Shown piece by piece: positions 9,668 to 18,526 of a stretch of 64,000 nucleotides of DNA (the stretch's first letter is position 1; the number at the start of each line of letters is the position of its first letter). The stretch lies in contig NZ_LGQW01000001.1 in assembly GCF_003116035.1 (NCBI RefSeq), positions 1-64,000 of the forward strand, written 5' to 3'. The translations under genes and the position numbers were made by a program. This DNA comes from Azospirillum sp. TSH64 (GTDB taxonomy: Bacteria; Pseudomonadota; Alphaproteobacteria; Azospirillales; Azospirillaceae). The notes under the pieces were generated by a model. That model made no database searches. It was not told the DNA's origin and was given only the letters and a program-made list of their open reading frames with translations.

Positions 9668-10527
9668 TCCGTCCCGGTGGTCGTCCCCGTGGCTGGCCCG
9701 GCATTGCTGCCGGCGCCGCTCTCCTGATCGCGCTGGTGGGTGGGGGCCTCGCCTCCACCCCGGCGGTGGCTCAGGACGCGTCCCAGGGGCAGGTCCGCGC
9801 CCTGATCGAGGCCCGGCGGCACGCCGTCCTCTCCTCCGAGATCCCCGGCCGCATCGCCCGCATGAGCGTCGATGCCGGCCAGAGCTTCAAGGCCGGCGAG
9901 CTGCTGGTCGGCTTCGACTGCTCCAGCTATCAGGCGGAACTGGACGGCGCCCGCGCCCAGCTGAACGCGGCCGAGGTGACGGCGCGGGTCAACCGGCGCC
10001 TGAACAGCCTGCGCTCCATCGGCGAGGCGGAGGTGCAGCTGGCCGAGGCCAAGGCCCAGGTCGCCCGCGCCGACGTCCGCAAGGCCGAGGTGCAGGCCCG
10101 GCGCTGCGACGTCAAGGCGCCCTTCGACGGCCGGGTGGTCGAACGCCGCATCCAGGAGCATGAGTCGGTCGCCGCCGGCGCGCCGCTGCTGGAGATCCTG
10201 TCCGACCGCGACCTGAAGGTGGAGCTGATCGTTCCTTCCTCCTGGCTGGTGTGGCTGAGGCCGGGGCAGCGCTTCGACCTGCGCGTCGACGAAACCGGCG
10301 CCACCCTGCCCGGCGAGGTCGTGCTGCCCGGTGCCAAGGTCGATCCGGCCAGCCAGTCGGTGAAGGTCACCGCCAAGCTGACCGGCGAGGGCGTTCCGTC
10401 TGGCATGATCGCCGGCATGAGCGGCACCGCCATCTTCCCCGAGCCCGCGCTGTCTTCTCTGCCGACCGGGAACCAAGGGGCTGGAAATCAGGGCGGCGCC
10501 CCCAGACCCGGAACTGCGAAGCCATGA
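9664..10527 (+). CDS. Periplasmic adaptor subunit, HlyD/RND type
   Basis: 287 residues from the GTG chosen here. That GTG overlaps the upstream TGA as GTGA, matching the ATGA overlap at the other end of this gene; an in-frame ATG at 9592 would overlap the TolC gene by 76 bases and add a poor N-terminus. A signal peptide (hydrophobic stretch AAGALLIALVGG-like, ending at AVAQDA) is followed by a biotinyl-lipoyl half-motif 'SSEIPGRIARMSVDAGQSFKAGELL', a coiled-coil hairpin (about 75-140), the second lipoyl half 'VKAPFDGRVVERRI' and a beta-barrel domain. It would bridge inner and outer membrane in the exporter. The next gene starts within its stop codon, so translation is probably coupled. Confidence 0.85.
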   Translation: MIRPGGRPRGWPGIAAGAALLIALVGGGLASTPAVAQDASQGQVRALIEARRHAVLSSEIPGRIARMSVDAGQSFKAGELLVGFDCSSYQAELDGARAQLNAAEVTARVNRRLNSLRSIGEAEVQLAEAKAQVARADVRKAEVQARRCDVKAPFDGRVVERRIQEHESVAAGAPLLEILSDRDLKVELIVPSSWLVWLRPGQRFDLRVDETGATLPGEVVLPGAKVDPASQSVKVTAKLTGEGVPSGMIAGMSGTAIFPEPALSSLPTGNQGAGNQGGAPRPGTAKP

Positions 10528-11984
10528 GCACAGCCATGGCCCAGACCCCGCCCCAGCAGGCGGCTCCGCCGCAAGGGACGCCGCAGGGAGGCGCGCAGCC
10601 CGTCAACGGCCTGCTGATGCTGCTGGAGTTGCAGCGGCAGGCCTGGCGGCAGGCGACGGCGCCGGAGCTGCGCTATCACATCGTCAACCAGACCCGCCGG
10701 CTGATCGCCTATCGCCAGGCGGCCTTCCTGACGGTGGGCGAGCGCGGACGGGCGACGCTGGGGGCGGTGTCCAACATCGCGGTGCTGGAGCCGAACGCCC
10801 CCTTCGCCCAATGGCTGGAGGAGGCGGTGCGCGCCGTCGCCACCGGGCACGACGCCAACAGCGTCCACGTCGTCGATCCCGCCACCCTGCCCGCCTCCGT
10901 GCGCAGCGTCTGGGGGGAATGGGGGCCGGCGCAGGTGCTGTGGTGCCCGCTGCGCAAGCCGCAATCCCCGCAGGAGGCGCCCCGGGAAGCCCCCGGGGGA
11001 GCGGCGCCCGCCGCCGCGGCGGAAAAGGCAGCACCGCCGCTGGCCGGCCTGTGGCTCGGCCGTGACGAGCCCTGGACCGACGGCGAAATCCTGCTGCTGA
11101 GCCATCTGGCCGAAGGCTACGGCCATGCCTGGTGGGCGCTGTCGGGCAAGCGGACGAAGCGGCACGGGCTGCGCCGGACCCTGCTGCCGCTGCTGGCGCT
11201 GCTGGCCGTCGCCGGCGCGCTCGCCATCCCGGTGCCGATGTCGACCCTGGCCCCGGCCGAGATCCAGACCAGCAATCCGGTGATCGTCGCCGCCCCGCTG
11301 GACGGTGTGATCGAGCGGTTCCATGTGCAGCCGAACCAGCCGGTGGCGGCCGGCCAGCCCCTGTTCAGTTTCGAGTCCACCGTCCTGCGCAGCCGCTTCG
11401 AGGTGGCGCGCAAGGGGCTGACCCAGGCGGAGGCCGAACTGCTGACCGCCTCGCAGGCCGCCTTCGCCGACCCGCAGACCAAGGCGCGCATCGCCCAGCT
11501 CCGCGCCCAGGTGGAGTTGCGCCGGGCCGAGATGGCGCTCGCCCGCGACCTGCTGGAGCGGGTGACGGTGAAGGCCGAGCGCGCCGGCATCGCCGTCTTC
11601 ACCGACATCAACGACTGGCTGGGCAAGCCGGTGTCGGTGGGCGAGCGCGTGCTGACCCTGGCCGACCCGCAGGCGCCGGAGATCGACATCATGGTGCCGG
11701 TCGGCGACGCCCTGGTGCTGGAGCCGGGTTCCCCGGTGGAGCTGTTCCTGAACGTCGATCCGCTCCACCCGCTGCGGGCGCGGCTGACCCATGCCAGCTA
11801 CGAAGCCGGCCTGTCGGCCGCCGGCGTGCTGTCCTACCGGGTCAAGGCGGCGCTGGACGCGGGAGAGGCCCCGCCCCGCATCGGCCTGCGCGGCACCGCC
11901 AAGATCCTGGGCGACCGCGTGCCGCTGGCGCTTTACCTGTTCCGCCGCCCGCTGGCCCTGCTGCGCCAGTCGCTGGGCATCTGA
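10524..11984 (+). CDS. Membrane-anchored HlyD-family adaptor with GAF-like N-terminus
   Basis: 486 residues, starting at ATG 10524 in an ATGA overlap with the previous gene. Residues about 30-200 resemble a GAF-type sensor fold ('YHIVNQTRRLIAYRQAAFL', then 'LGAVSNIAVLEPNAPFAQWL'), interrupted by an Ala/Pro-rich insert. One membrane helix (about 215-235, LLPLLALLAVAGALAIPV) follows, then an HlyD adaptor portion with lipoyl halves ('VIVAAPLDGVIERFHVQPNQPV' region), a short coiled coil and a beta-barrel. Topology implies that the GAF-like part is cytoplasmic and the adaptor part periplasmic. A cytoplasmic sensory or docking domain on an adaptor is unusual; it might take the place of contacts normally made with an ATPase (inference). 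Confidence 0.8.
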   Translation: MSTAMAQTPPQQAAPPQGTPQGGAQPVNGLLMLLELQRQAWRQATAPELRYHIVNQTRRLIAYRQAAFLTVGERGRATLGAVSNIAVLEPNAPFAQWLEEAVRAVATGHDANSVHVVDPATLPASVRSVWGEWGPAQVLWCPLRKPQSPQEAPREAPGGAAPAAAAEKAAPPLAGLWLGRDEPWTDGEILLLSHLAEGYGHAWWALSGKRTKRHGLRRTLLPLLALLAVAGALAIPVPMSTLAPAEIQTSNPVIVAAPLDGVIERFHVQPNQPVAAGQPLFSFESTVLRSRFEVARKGLTQAEAELLTASQAAFADPQTKARIAQLRAQVELRRAEMALARDLLERVTVKAERAGIAVFTDINDWLGKPVSVGERVLTLADPQAPEIDIMVPVGDALVLEPGSPVELFLNVDPLHPLRARLTHASYEAGLSAAGVLSYRVKAALDAGEAPPRIGLRGTAKILGDRVPLALYLFRRPLALLRQSLGI

Positions 11985-12029
11985 GGCAGCCCTCCCAAGG
12001 CAAACCCGACGGCAAACCCGAGGACTCCC

Positions 12030-14291
12030 GTGTCCATCGCCCTCACTCCTTCCGCCGGCTCCTCCACCGAAGGCCCCTCCACCGGAGGCCATGCAGCCAG
12101 CTTCGCCCCGGCCGACCCGCTGGCGTCCCTGCGGCTGCCGGGGTTGCGCGACGACCTGGCCCTGCTGCCGGCGCCGGCGGGACAGGACGGGGCGCCGGGC
12201 TGGACCATCCACGACCCGGTGCGCAACCGCTATTTCCGCATCGGGCCGGAAGGCTTCGCGCTGATCGCCCACTGGCACCATGCCAACCCGCGCGCCATCG
12301 CCACGGCGGTGGCGGAGCAGAGCCTGTTCGAGCCGACGGTCGAGGACGTCATCGGCTTCTACCAGTTCCTGGCGGCCAACAACCTGACCGTCACGACCGA
12401 CACCGCCTTTCTGGCGCGGCAGGCGGCGGCGCGGCACACCGGCTGGTTCTGGTGGCTGGTCCACAACTACCTGTTCTTCCGCATCCCGCTGGTGCGGCCG
12501 GACCGCTTCCTGTCGGCGACGGTGGGGCTGGTGGCGCCGCTCTACAGCCGGGCCTGGATGGTCGCGGTGCTGCTGACCGCGCTCCTGGCCGGGCTGCTGG
12601 TGGCGCGGCAGTGGGATGCCTTCCTGCACACCTTCCAGCATTTCTTCTCGCCCGAAGGGCTGGCGCTCTATGGCGTCACCCTGCTGGGCACCAAGATCTG
12701 CCACGAGCTTGGCCATGCCTACACCGCCAAGCGCTTCGGCTGCCGGGTGCCGACCATGGGGGTGGCCTTCCTGGTGATGTGGCCGGTGCTCTACACCGAC
12801 ACCACCGACGCCTGGAGGCTGGTGTCGCGCCGGCAGCGGCTGGCGGTGGGGGCCGCCGGCATGGCCACCGAGCTGACGATCGCCGTCTTCGCCACGCTGG
12901 CCTGGAGCTTCCTGCCCGACGGACCACTGCGCAGCGCCGCCTATTTCCTGGCGACGGTCAGCTGGGTCACCACGCTGGCGATCAACCTCAGCCCCTTCAT
13001 GCGCTTCGACGGCTATTACCTGCTGTCCGACGCGCTGGACGTGCCCAACCTGCAGGATCGCGCCTTCGCCATGGCGCGCTGGAAGCTGCGGGAGTGGCTG
13101 TTCGGCCTCGGCATGGCTCCGCCGGAGGAGATGCCTGCGGGGCGGCGGCGCATCCTGCTGGCCTATTCCTACGCCACCTGGGTCTACCGGCTGGTGCTGT
13201 TCCTCGGCATCGCGCTGCTGGTCTACCACGTCGCCATCAAGGTTCTGGGGATCCTGTTGTTCGTCATCGAGATCGGCTGGTTCGTCGCGCGTCCCTTCCT
13301 AACCGAGGCCAAGGCCTGGTGGTCTCTGCGCGACCGTTTCCATATGAACCTGCGCACCGGGCTGACGCTGGCCGGGCTGGCGGCGGCGGTCGGGCTGACC
13401 CTGCTGCCGGTGACCGCCACCGTGTCGGTGCCGGTGGTCTGGCGGGCGTCGGGGTTCGCCACCGTCTACGCCCCCTTCCCCGCCCGGCTGGAGGAGACGC
13501 TGGTCGCCCGCGGCCAGAGCGTGGTGGAGGGCGAACCGCTGTTCCGCCTGACCGCCCCCGACCTGGAGGGCAAGCTGCGGCAGGCCGAACTGCGCATCGA
13601 CTGGATGCAGGAGCAGATCGCCCGCCTGACCGCCAGCCGCGAGCAGCTCGACCGCGTGCGGGCGATGGAGGAGGATCTGGCCGCCGCCCTGGCCGAGCGG
13701 CAGGGCATTCTCGACAGCCGCGACCGGCTGGTGGTGCGCGCTCCCCTGTCAGGCACCGTGCGCGACATGGAGGATGCGCTGATCCCCGGCCGCTGGATCG
13801 GTCCGAAACTGCCGCTGGCGATGGTGGTGGCGCCGGGCAGCGGCGAGCTGGTCGGCTATGTCGGCGAAAGCGATTTCGACCGGCTGAGCCCGGGGGCCGG
13901 AGCGCAGTTCCACCCCGACGATCCACTGGCCCCCCGGCGCGCGGCGACGGTGCGCGCGGTCGACCCGGTCGCCGTGTCGGTTCTGGACGTGCCGGCGCTG
14001 GCCTCGGTCAATGGCGGGCCGGTGGCGGTGGAGGGGCAGGCGGGCTCCCAGCCGGGCCAGCAGCCCCATGGCGGCTCCACCCGCAGCGCGCTCGCCCCGG
14101 TGGAGGCGGTCTACCGCATCACCCTGGACGTCGAACCGGTGAAGGTCGGGCAGGGTGCCACAGCCGGCGCACAGGACGGGCCGGAGCGCGTCACCCGCGG
14201 CATCGTCCGCGTGGCGGGCGAGGCCCGCAGCATCGCCGAACGCTTCTGGCGCATGGCCGCATCGGTGCTGATCCGCGAGACGGGGTTCTGA
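12030..14291 (+). CDS. PqqD-like / M50 site-2 protease / HlyD fusion ('putative peptide zinc metalloprotease')
   Basis: 753 residues from GTG 12030, 45 bp after the previous stop. Residues about 30-130 are a PqqD-like winged domain ('GWTIHDPVRNRYFRIGPEGF'), the class that binds leader peptides in RiPP systems. Next is a polytopic M50 peptidase core with HELGH at 225-229 and a second metal-site region 'FMRFDGYYLLSD' (Asp about 327), with several membrane helices from about 145 to 460. From about 467 the protein becomes an HlyD-like adaptor with lipoyl halves, a coiled coil (about 515-560) and a long barrel region. Both zinc-binding histidines and the glutamate are present, so it may be an active intramembrane protease or use the fold for transport. 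It is the last gene of the export operon; no ABC ATPase is found nearby. Confidence 0.85.
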   Translation: MSIALTPSAGSSTEGPSTGGHAASFAPADPLASLRLPGLRDDLALLPAPAGQDGAPGWTIHDPVRNRYFRIGPEGFALIAHWHHANPRAIATAVAEQSLFEPTVEDVIGFYQFLAANNLTVTTDTAFLARQAAARHTGWFWWLVHNYLFFRIPLVRPDRFLSATVGLVAPLYSRAWMVAVLLTALLAGLLVARQWDAFLHTFQHFFSPEGLALYGVTLLGTKICHELGHAYTAKRFGCRVPTMGVAFLVMWPVLYTDTTDAWRLVSRRQRLAVGAAGMATELTIAVFATLAWSFLPDGPLRSAAYFLATVSWVTTLAINLSPFMRFDGYYLLSDALDVPNLQDRAFAMARWKLREWLFGLGMAPPEEMPAGRRRILLAYSYATWVYRLVLFLGIALLVYHVAIKVLGILLFVIEIGWFVARPFLTEAKAWWSLRDRFHMNLRTGLTLAGLAAAVGLTLLPVTATVSVPVVWRASGFATVYAPFPARLEETLVARGQSVVEGEPLFRLTAPDLEGKLRQAELRIDWMQEQIARLTASREQLDRVRAMEEDLAAALAERQGILDSRDRLVVRAPLSGTVRDMEDALIPGRWIGPKLPLAMVVAPGSGELVGYVGESDFDRLSPGAGAQFHPDDPLAPRRAATVRAVDPVAVSVLDVPALASVNGGPVAVEGQAGSQPGQQPHGGSTRSALAPVEAVYRITLDVEPVKVGQGATAGAQDGPERVTRGIVRVAGEARSIAERFWRMAASVLIRETGF

Positions 14292-14346
14292 AGCTTGGGC
14301 CCGCCTGAAATCCCGCCGCTGGTGGAAGCGTTGATCTGGAAAGCCC

Positions 14347-15255
14347 ATGCTCATAAAGTGCTTCCGGCTTTCAGCGACGGATCGGCGGACCATGGCTCTT
14401 CAAAAATTCAACATCGTTGCTTCGAATGGAACGACGTTCTTTTTGCAGCTCGATCCGCAGGATATGGCCCAGCGTGACGTCATCGCCCATTTCCTTGGCG
14501 GCCAGATGTACGAACACGAAACGTCGCTGCTGTTCCTGAAGGTTCTTCGCTCCGGCGATACCGCCGTCGATGTCGGCGGCAATGCCGGCTATTTCACCAT
14601 GCTTGCCGCGACCGCGGTGGGCGCACAGGGACGCGTGGTCACCGCCGAGGCCAATCCCGGACTGGCGGCCCTGATCCGCGACAGCGCCGCGCTGAACGAT
14701 GTCTCGCATCTTTTCATCGAAAACGTTGCGATCAGCGATCGCAACGGAGAGATCGTCTTCGGATCGAACGGGACCAACGACAGCAATGGCGGCGTCGTGC
14801 CCGAGAAGACGCCGGGAGAAGCGCTGGAAAGCAACGAGTCCATCACGCAGTTCGTCGCCCGCGCCGAGACGCTCGACAGTCTGGCGGAGCGGCACGGCCT
14901 TGAGCGCATCCGCCTGCTGAAGATCGACACCGAGGGACATGAGTTGAATGTCCTGAAGGGCGCCGAAGGGCTTCTTCACGGGAAGAGGATCGACTTCATC
15001 GCCGCCGAACTCAACCTTCCCGGTCTGGCAAGGAACCGCACGAACCAGCACGAGCTGCGCCGGTTCATGGTGGAGCACGGCTATCACATGTTCCTGCTCG
15101 ACCATGGCGGAGCCCTGCCCCGCCTCGTGCCGCCCGGAAGCGAGGTCAGGCAGACCTACACCTGCAACGTCCTGTTCTCCCGCATCGAAACGGTTGCCGG
15201 GGTCTGGGACAGCGTGGCGAACGAGCCTGCCGCCGTCAGCATCGCCAAACGCTGA
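14347..15255 (+). CDS. FkbM-family SAM-dependent methyltransferase
   Basis: 302 residues from ATG 14347, preceded by GGAAAG at suitable spacing; ATG 14392 (starting MALQKFN) is a plausible alternative. The class I methyltransferase fold shows motif I 'AVDVGGNAGYFTMLAA', an acidic residue after strand 2 ('VTAEANP') and the FkbM hallmark 'LLKIDTEGHELNVLKGAE'. FkbM enzymes O-methylate sugars or hydroxyls of glycans and natural products. It lies between the export operon and the convergent metalloprotease gene, so it may methylate a surface glycan made by the neighbouring transferases. The substrate is unknown. Confidence 0.87.
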   Translation: MLIKCFRLSATDRRTMALQKFNIVASNGTTFFLQLDPQDMAQRDVIAHFLGGQMYEHETSLLFLKVLRSGDTAVDVGGNAGYFTMLAATAVGAQGRVVTAEANPGLAALIRDSAALNDVSHLFIENVAISDRNGEIVFGSNGTNDSNGGVVPEKTPGEALESNESITQFVARAETLDSLAERHGLERIRLLKIDTEGHELNVLKGAEGLLHGKRIDFIAAELNLPGLARNRTNQHELRRFMVEHGYHMFLLDHGGALPRLVPPGSEVRQTYTCNVLFSRIETVAGVWDSVANEPAAVSIAKR

Positions 15256-15270
15256 AGCCTGCTCCCCCTA

Positions 15271-18200
15271 TCAGCCTCCTGCCGCCAGCATCCCATCGCC
15301 GTCCACGGCAAACCCCGCCGTGGACGGGCGGACATAGCCGATCGGGTTGGGGCGCGGCTCGTTGCGGCCATACTGGATGAAGTGGACCAGAGCCTGCTGC
15401 TGGTCGCTGCCGAAAGCGCGCTGGAGGTCGGGGTTGGCCATCAGATAGGCAAGCGCGTTGAATTGGGTCGGCCGCCCGGCCGCCTGTCCGGTCGACTGGT
15501 AATGGGCGGTGGCGGCGGCGGTGTCGGTGCCGAAGGTTGCCGCCAGATCCGGGTTGGCGGCCAGATAGCTCAGCGCATCGAAGCCGGCGGCGTCGCGCCG
15601 CGGCGTGTTGCCGTAGAGGACGACATAGAGCTTCACCTGCTGCTCGCTGCCCAGGAAGACGCTCAGCAGATCCGGGTTGGCCAGCAGATAGTCGTGGGTG
15701 TTGAAGCTGGTGCTGCGGTTCTCCAGCCGGCCATAGCGGATGTAATGCTCCTCCGCCCGCACGGGATCGTTGCCGATGACGGCGGCGAGGTCGCGGTTGG
15801 CCGCCAGATAGGAGAGCGCGTCGAAGCTGGTGCTGCGCCCCTCCCGCCGGCCGCTGGACAGGTAATGGCCGGCCGCCCGCGCGGTGTCGGTGCCGAAGGC
15901 GGCGGCAAGGTCGGGGTTGGCGGCCAGATAGGCCAGGCTGTCGAAGGTGATGCCGCGCCCCTCGGCCCGGCCGGCGGTCACGTAATGGCGGGCCGCCGCC
16001 GACGGGTCCAGCCCGAAGGCCGACGCCAGATCCGGGTTCGACACCAGATAGCCGTAGCCGTCGAACCGGGTGCTGCGCCCCTCCCGCTGGCCGCTGGACA
16101 GATAATGGCGGGTGGCGGCCGTGGTGTCGGTGCCGAAGACGGCGGCGAGGTCGGGGTTGGCGGCGAGATAGGCCAGCGGGTCGAAGCTGCCGGCCGACCG
16201 CCCTTCCCGGCGGCCCAGGGTCAGATAATGGCGGCTCGCCGCCGCAAGGTCGTAGCCGAAGGCCGCCACCAGATCGGGATTGGCGGCGAGGTAGGAGAGC
16301 GGGTCGAAGGACCGGGCCGCCCGCCCCTCCGCCCGGCCGACGGACAGGTAATGCGCACGCGCCGCCGCGGCGTCGGTGCCGAAGACGGCGGCAAGGTCGG
16401 GATTGGAGGCGAGATAGGCCAGCGGGTCGAAGCCGGCCATCGTCTCGGCCAGCGTGGTCACCCGCAAGGTCACGGTCTGGCCGCTGACCGCCCCCTGGCT
16501 GTCGGTGACGGTGTAGGCGAAGGACCCCGGCGACGCCGGGGTGCCGGATGATGCCTGATAGGTCAGGCCGGCCAGATCGGCCACCCCCAGCGTCACCCCG
16601 GCCGTGACGGCGGTGCCGTTGGCGAGCCGGAGCGTGCCGGCGGACGGCAGGCGGACCAGCGTCACCGTCATGCTGTCGCCTTCGTCCGGGTCGCTTGGCC
16701 GGTCGATGCCGAGAGCGATGGCCGGCCCGGCCTCCAGGGCGGTCAGGGTCTTGTCGCCCTGGACGGCCGGCGGCCGGTTGGCCGGTCGCGAGGCGATGGT
16801 GAAGCCGATCCAACGGCTCCACGCCACGCCGTTGTAGGCGCGCACCGACAGCTCGTCGATGCCGGGCAGGGTGGAGGCGGCGAAGGTGACGCCGGCGAAG
16901 GCCGCCGCGGTCAGCGGCACCGCCGCGCCGGCAGCTTGGGCCGTCCCGCCGACCATGATGGAGCCGGCGCCGCTGGTGTTGTCGACCAGCTCATACTGGG
17001 TGACGAGGCCGCCGGCCGGATCGGTCGCCGTGATCAGGCTGGCAATGGCGATGGAGGAACCGATGGAAACCCGGCCGGCCCTGGCGGCGACCGCCGGAGG
17101 CAGCAGGCTGATGCGGGTGTCGGCGAACAGGGCGAATTCGACGTCGGTCAGCGTGTCGGTGCCCTCGCCGCCGCCGGAAATGGTGGCGCCGTCGGAGGTG
17201 ACGGTGACGGTGTAGGAGGACCGGCTGCCGTTGTAGACCGCGGTGTCGGTTCCGCCGCCACCCTGCAGCGTGTCGTCGCCGGCCCCGCCGGTCAGCGTGT
17301 CGTCACCCGCCCCGCCGATCAGCAGGTTGTTGGCGCCGTTGCCGATCAGGATGTCGTTGCCGCTGCCGCCGATGGCGTTCTCGATGGTGACGCCGGCGGC
17401 GATCGACACATTGCCCACCGCCAGCCCGCCCGACCCGTTGGGGCCGATGGAGCTGAAGGCTCCGGGCGTCAGGTCGATGCTGACAGCCGATGCCTGCCCG
17501 CCGGCATCGATGGTGTCGGTGCCGCCGGCATCCCAGATGGACTGGCTGACCGCGACCGTGTTGCTGGCGAAGGCATAGCGGTCGTCGCCGATGCGGGTGT
17601 TGGTGTTGGCACCGTACAGGTACTGCGCCGCCGCGATGTCGTACAGCGCCGGCCCCGTCGCCAGCCCGTTCAGACCCAGGCTGGGGTGCCTGTTGTAGGA
17701 CATGATCGTGTAGCGGTAATTGTCCTCGGCCGAGGACAGGTAGGGCGGTTCGCCCCCGCCGCCGGTGGCGTTGTAGTTGCCGGGATGCTTCAGCCCGATG
17801 GCATGCCCGATCTCGTGCAGGATGGTCAGGTAGCCGTAGGTTCCAAGCGTCGGGCTGGTGTTGGCGGCACTGCTGTTGGACAGGTAGATGTCGCCGCCGC
17901 CGTCATAGAGCGAGCCGCTCGGATAATAGGCGTAGGCGGCGCTGGAGCTTTGCCGGTTGGTGCCGAGGCGGATCGACCCGCCCTGCCCGCTGTTGGCGCT
18001 GTCGGAGGTCTCGACGAAGAAGATGTTGGCGACCGCGCTCCAGGCGGCCAATGCCTGGCGCACCGCGTCGCGCTGCGTGGCGGACAGCGGCGCGAAACCG
18101 GTCCCGTCCGAGACGGTGGCGTAGGACGGCAGCTGCTCCATGAAGCTGTAGGTGACGGTTGCCCCGCTGCCGGCAGCACCGCTGCCCCAGCGTGGCGTCC

Positions 18201-18378
18201 CCGTCGCCAGCAGGGCCGAGACGGTGGCGGAGGCGGCGCCCTGCGGAACCGAACCTTGCGGGTCCGGGGTTGCGGCAATCGGCGCGGCACTCCAGCCGGC
18301 GGCATTGCACAGCAGGCAGGAACAGGCAGGCACGGTGCCGGCCGGGGCGTCGGACAGGTCGGAAATGGTGATCGTCAT
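15271..18378 (-). CDS. Serralysin-like zinc metalloprotease with RTX region and nine C-terminal repeats
   Basis: 1035 residues from ATG 18378; an in-frame upstream ATG at 18435 would add 19 residues. The chosen N-terminus (MTITISDLSDAP) recurs in a duplicated fragment at 19466-19563, which supports it. The protease domain has the serralysin zinc motif HEIGHAIGLKHP (about 188-199) and a Met-turn IMSYN (about 226). Gly-Asp-rich RTX calcium-binding repeats (about 340-380, 'GGAGDDTLTGGAGDD') follow, then cadherin-like sequence and nine copies of a roughly 40-residue unit centred on 'FDPLAYLAANPDLAAVFGTD' (about 650-1013). Serralysins are secreted by type I systems and bind calcium. The N-terminus carries an unusual CSCLLC cysteine cluster. 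No dedicated ABC exporter lies beside it. Confidence 0.87.
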   Translation of the reverse strand: MTITISDLSDAPAGTVPACSCLLCNAAGWSAAPIAATPDPQGSVPQGAASATVSALLATGTPRWGSGAAGSGATVTYSFMEQLPSYATVSDGTGFAPLSATQRDAVRQALAAWSAVANIFFVETSDSANSGQGGSIRLGTNRQSSSAAYAYYPSGSLYDGGGDIYLSNSSAANTSPTLGTYGYLTILHEIGHAIGLKHPGNYNATGGGGEPPYLSSAEDNYRYTIMSYNRHPSLGLNGLATGPALYDIAAAQYLYGANTNTRIGDDRYAFASNTVAVSQSIWDAGGTDTIDAGGQASAVSIDLTPGAFSSIGPNGSGGLAVGNVSIAAGVTIENAIGGSGNDILIGNGANNLLIGGAGDDTLTGGAGDDTLQGGGGTDTAVYNGSRSSYTVTVTSDGATISGGGEGTDTLTDVEFALFADTRISLLPPAVAARAGRVSIGSSIAIASLITATDPAGGLVTQYELVDNTSGAGSIMVGGTAQAAGAAVPLTAAAFAGVTFAASTLPGIDELSVRAYNGVAWSRWIGFTIASRPANRPPAVQGDKTLTALEAGPAIALGIDRPSDPDEGDSMTVTLVRLPSAGTLRLANGTAVTAGVTLGVADLAGLTYQASSGTPASPGSFAYTVTDSQGAVSGQTVTLRVTTLAETMAGFDPLAYLASNPDLAAVFGTDAAAARAHYLSVGRAEGRAARSFDPLSYLAANPDLVAAFGYDLAAASRHYLTLGRREGRSAGSFDPLAYLAANPDLAAVFGTDTTAATRHYLSSGQREGRSTRFDGYGYLVSNPDLASAFGLDPSAAARHYVTAGRAEGRGITFDSLAYLAANPDLAAAFGTDTARAAGHYLSSGRREGRSTSFDALSYLAANRDLAAVIGNDPVRAEEHYIRYGRLENRSTSFNTHDYLLANPDLLSVFLGSEQQVKLYVVLYGNTPRRDAAGFDALSYLAANPDLAATFGTDTAAATAHYQSTGQAAGRPTQFNALAYLMANPDLQRAFGSDQQQALVHFIQYGRNEPRPNPIGYVRPSTAGFAVDGDGMLAAGG
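15340..16431 (-). repeat. Nine ~120-bp coding repeats (YLAANPDL units)
   Basis: Nine head-to-tail units of about 38-41 codons, each with the pattern FD.L.YLAANPDL..AFG.D...A..HY...GR.EGR. Units 1-6 and 8 are close in DNA; units 7 and 9 are the most diverged, as is common at the end of such arrays. They are protein repeats inside the metalloprotease gene, not CRISPR: there are no spacers. Confidence 0.9.
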
Positions 18379-18526
18379 GGACGGGAGCGGATCCGGGCCG
18401 CGGATCTGCGGCTCCGCCACTCTACAACCTTTCATTCCCCAATCGAAAGGGGAGGCAAACCCGGACCTTTTTTCTCACCGACGTGCCTTGGGGGGCGATC
18501 GGCCGGATCCCGGCCGGTCAACCCCA

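Noticed and set aside
10488..13229. Minus-strand frame of 913 codons opposite the exporter genes
   Set aside because: Composition is Gln/Arg/Gly/His-rich without motifs; it is opposite to three well-supported exporter genes.
15340..16431. CRISPR-like regular repeats
   Set aside because: The repeats are contiguous, in frame and translate to similar ~40-residue units, with no unique spacers.
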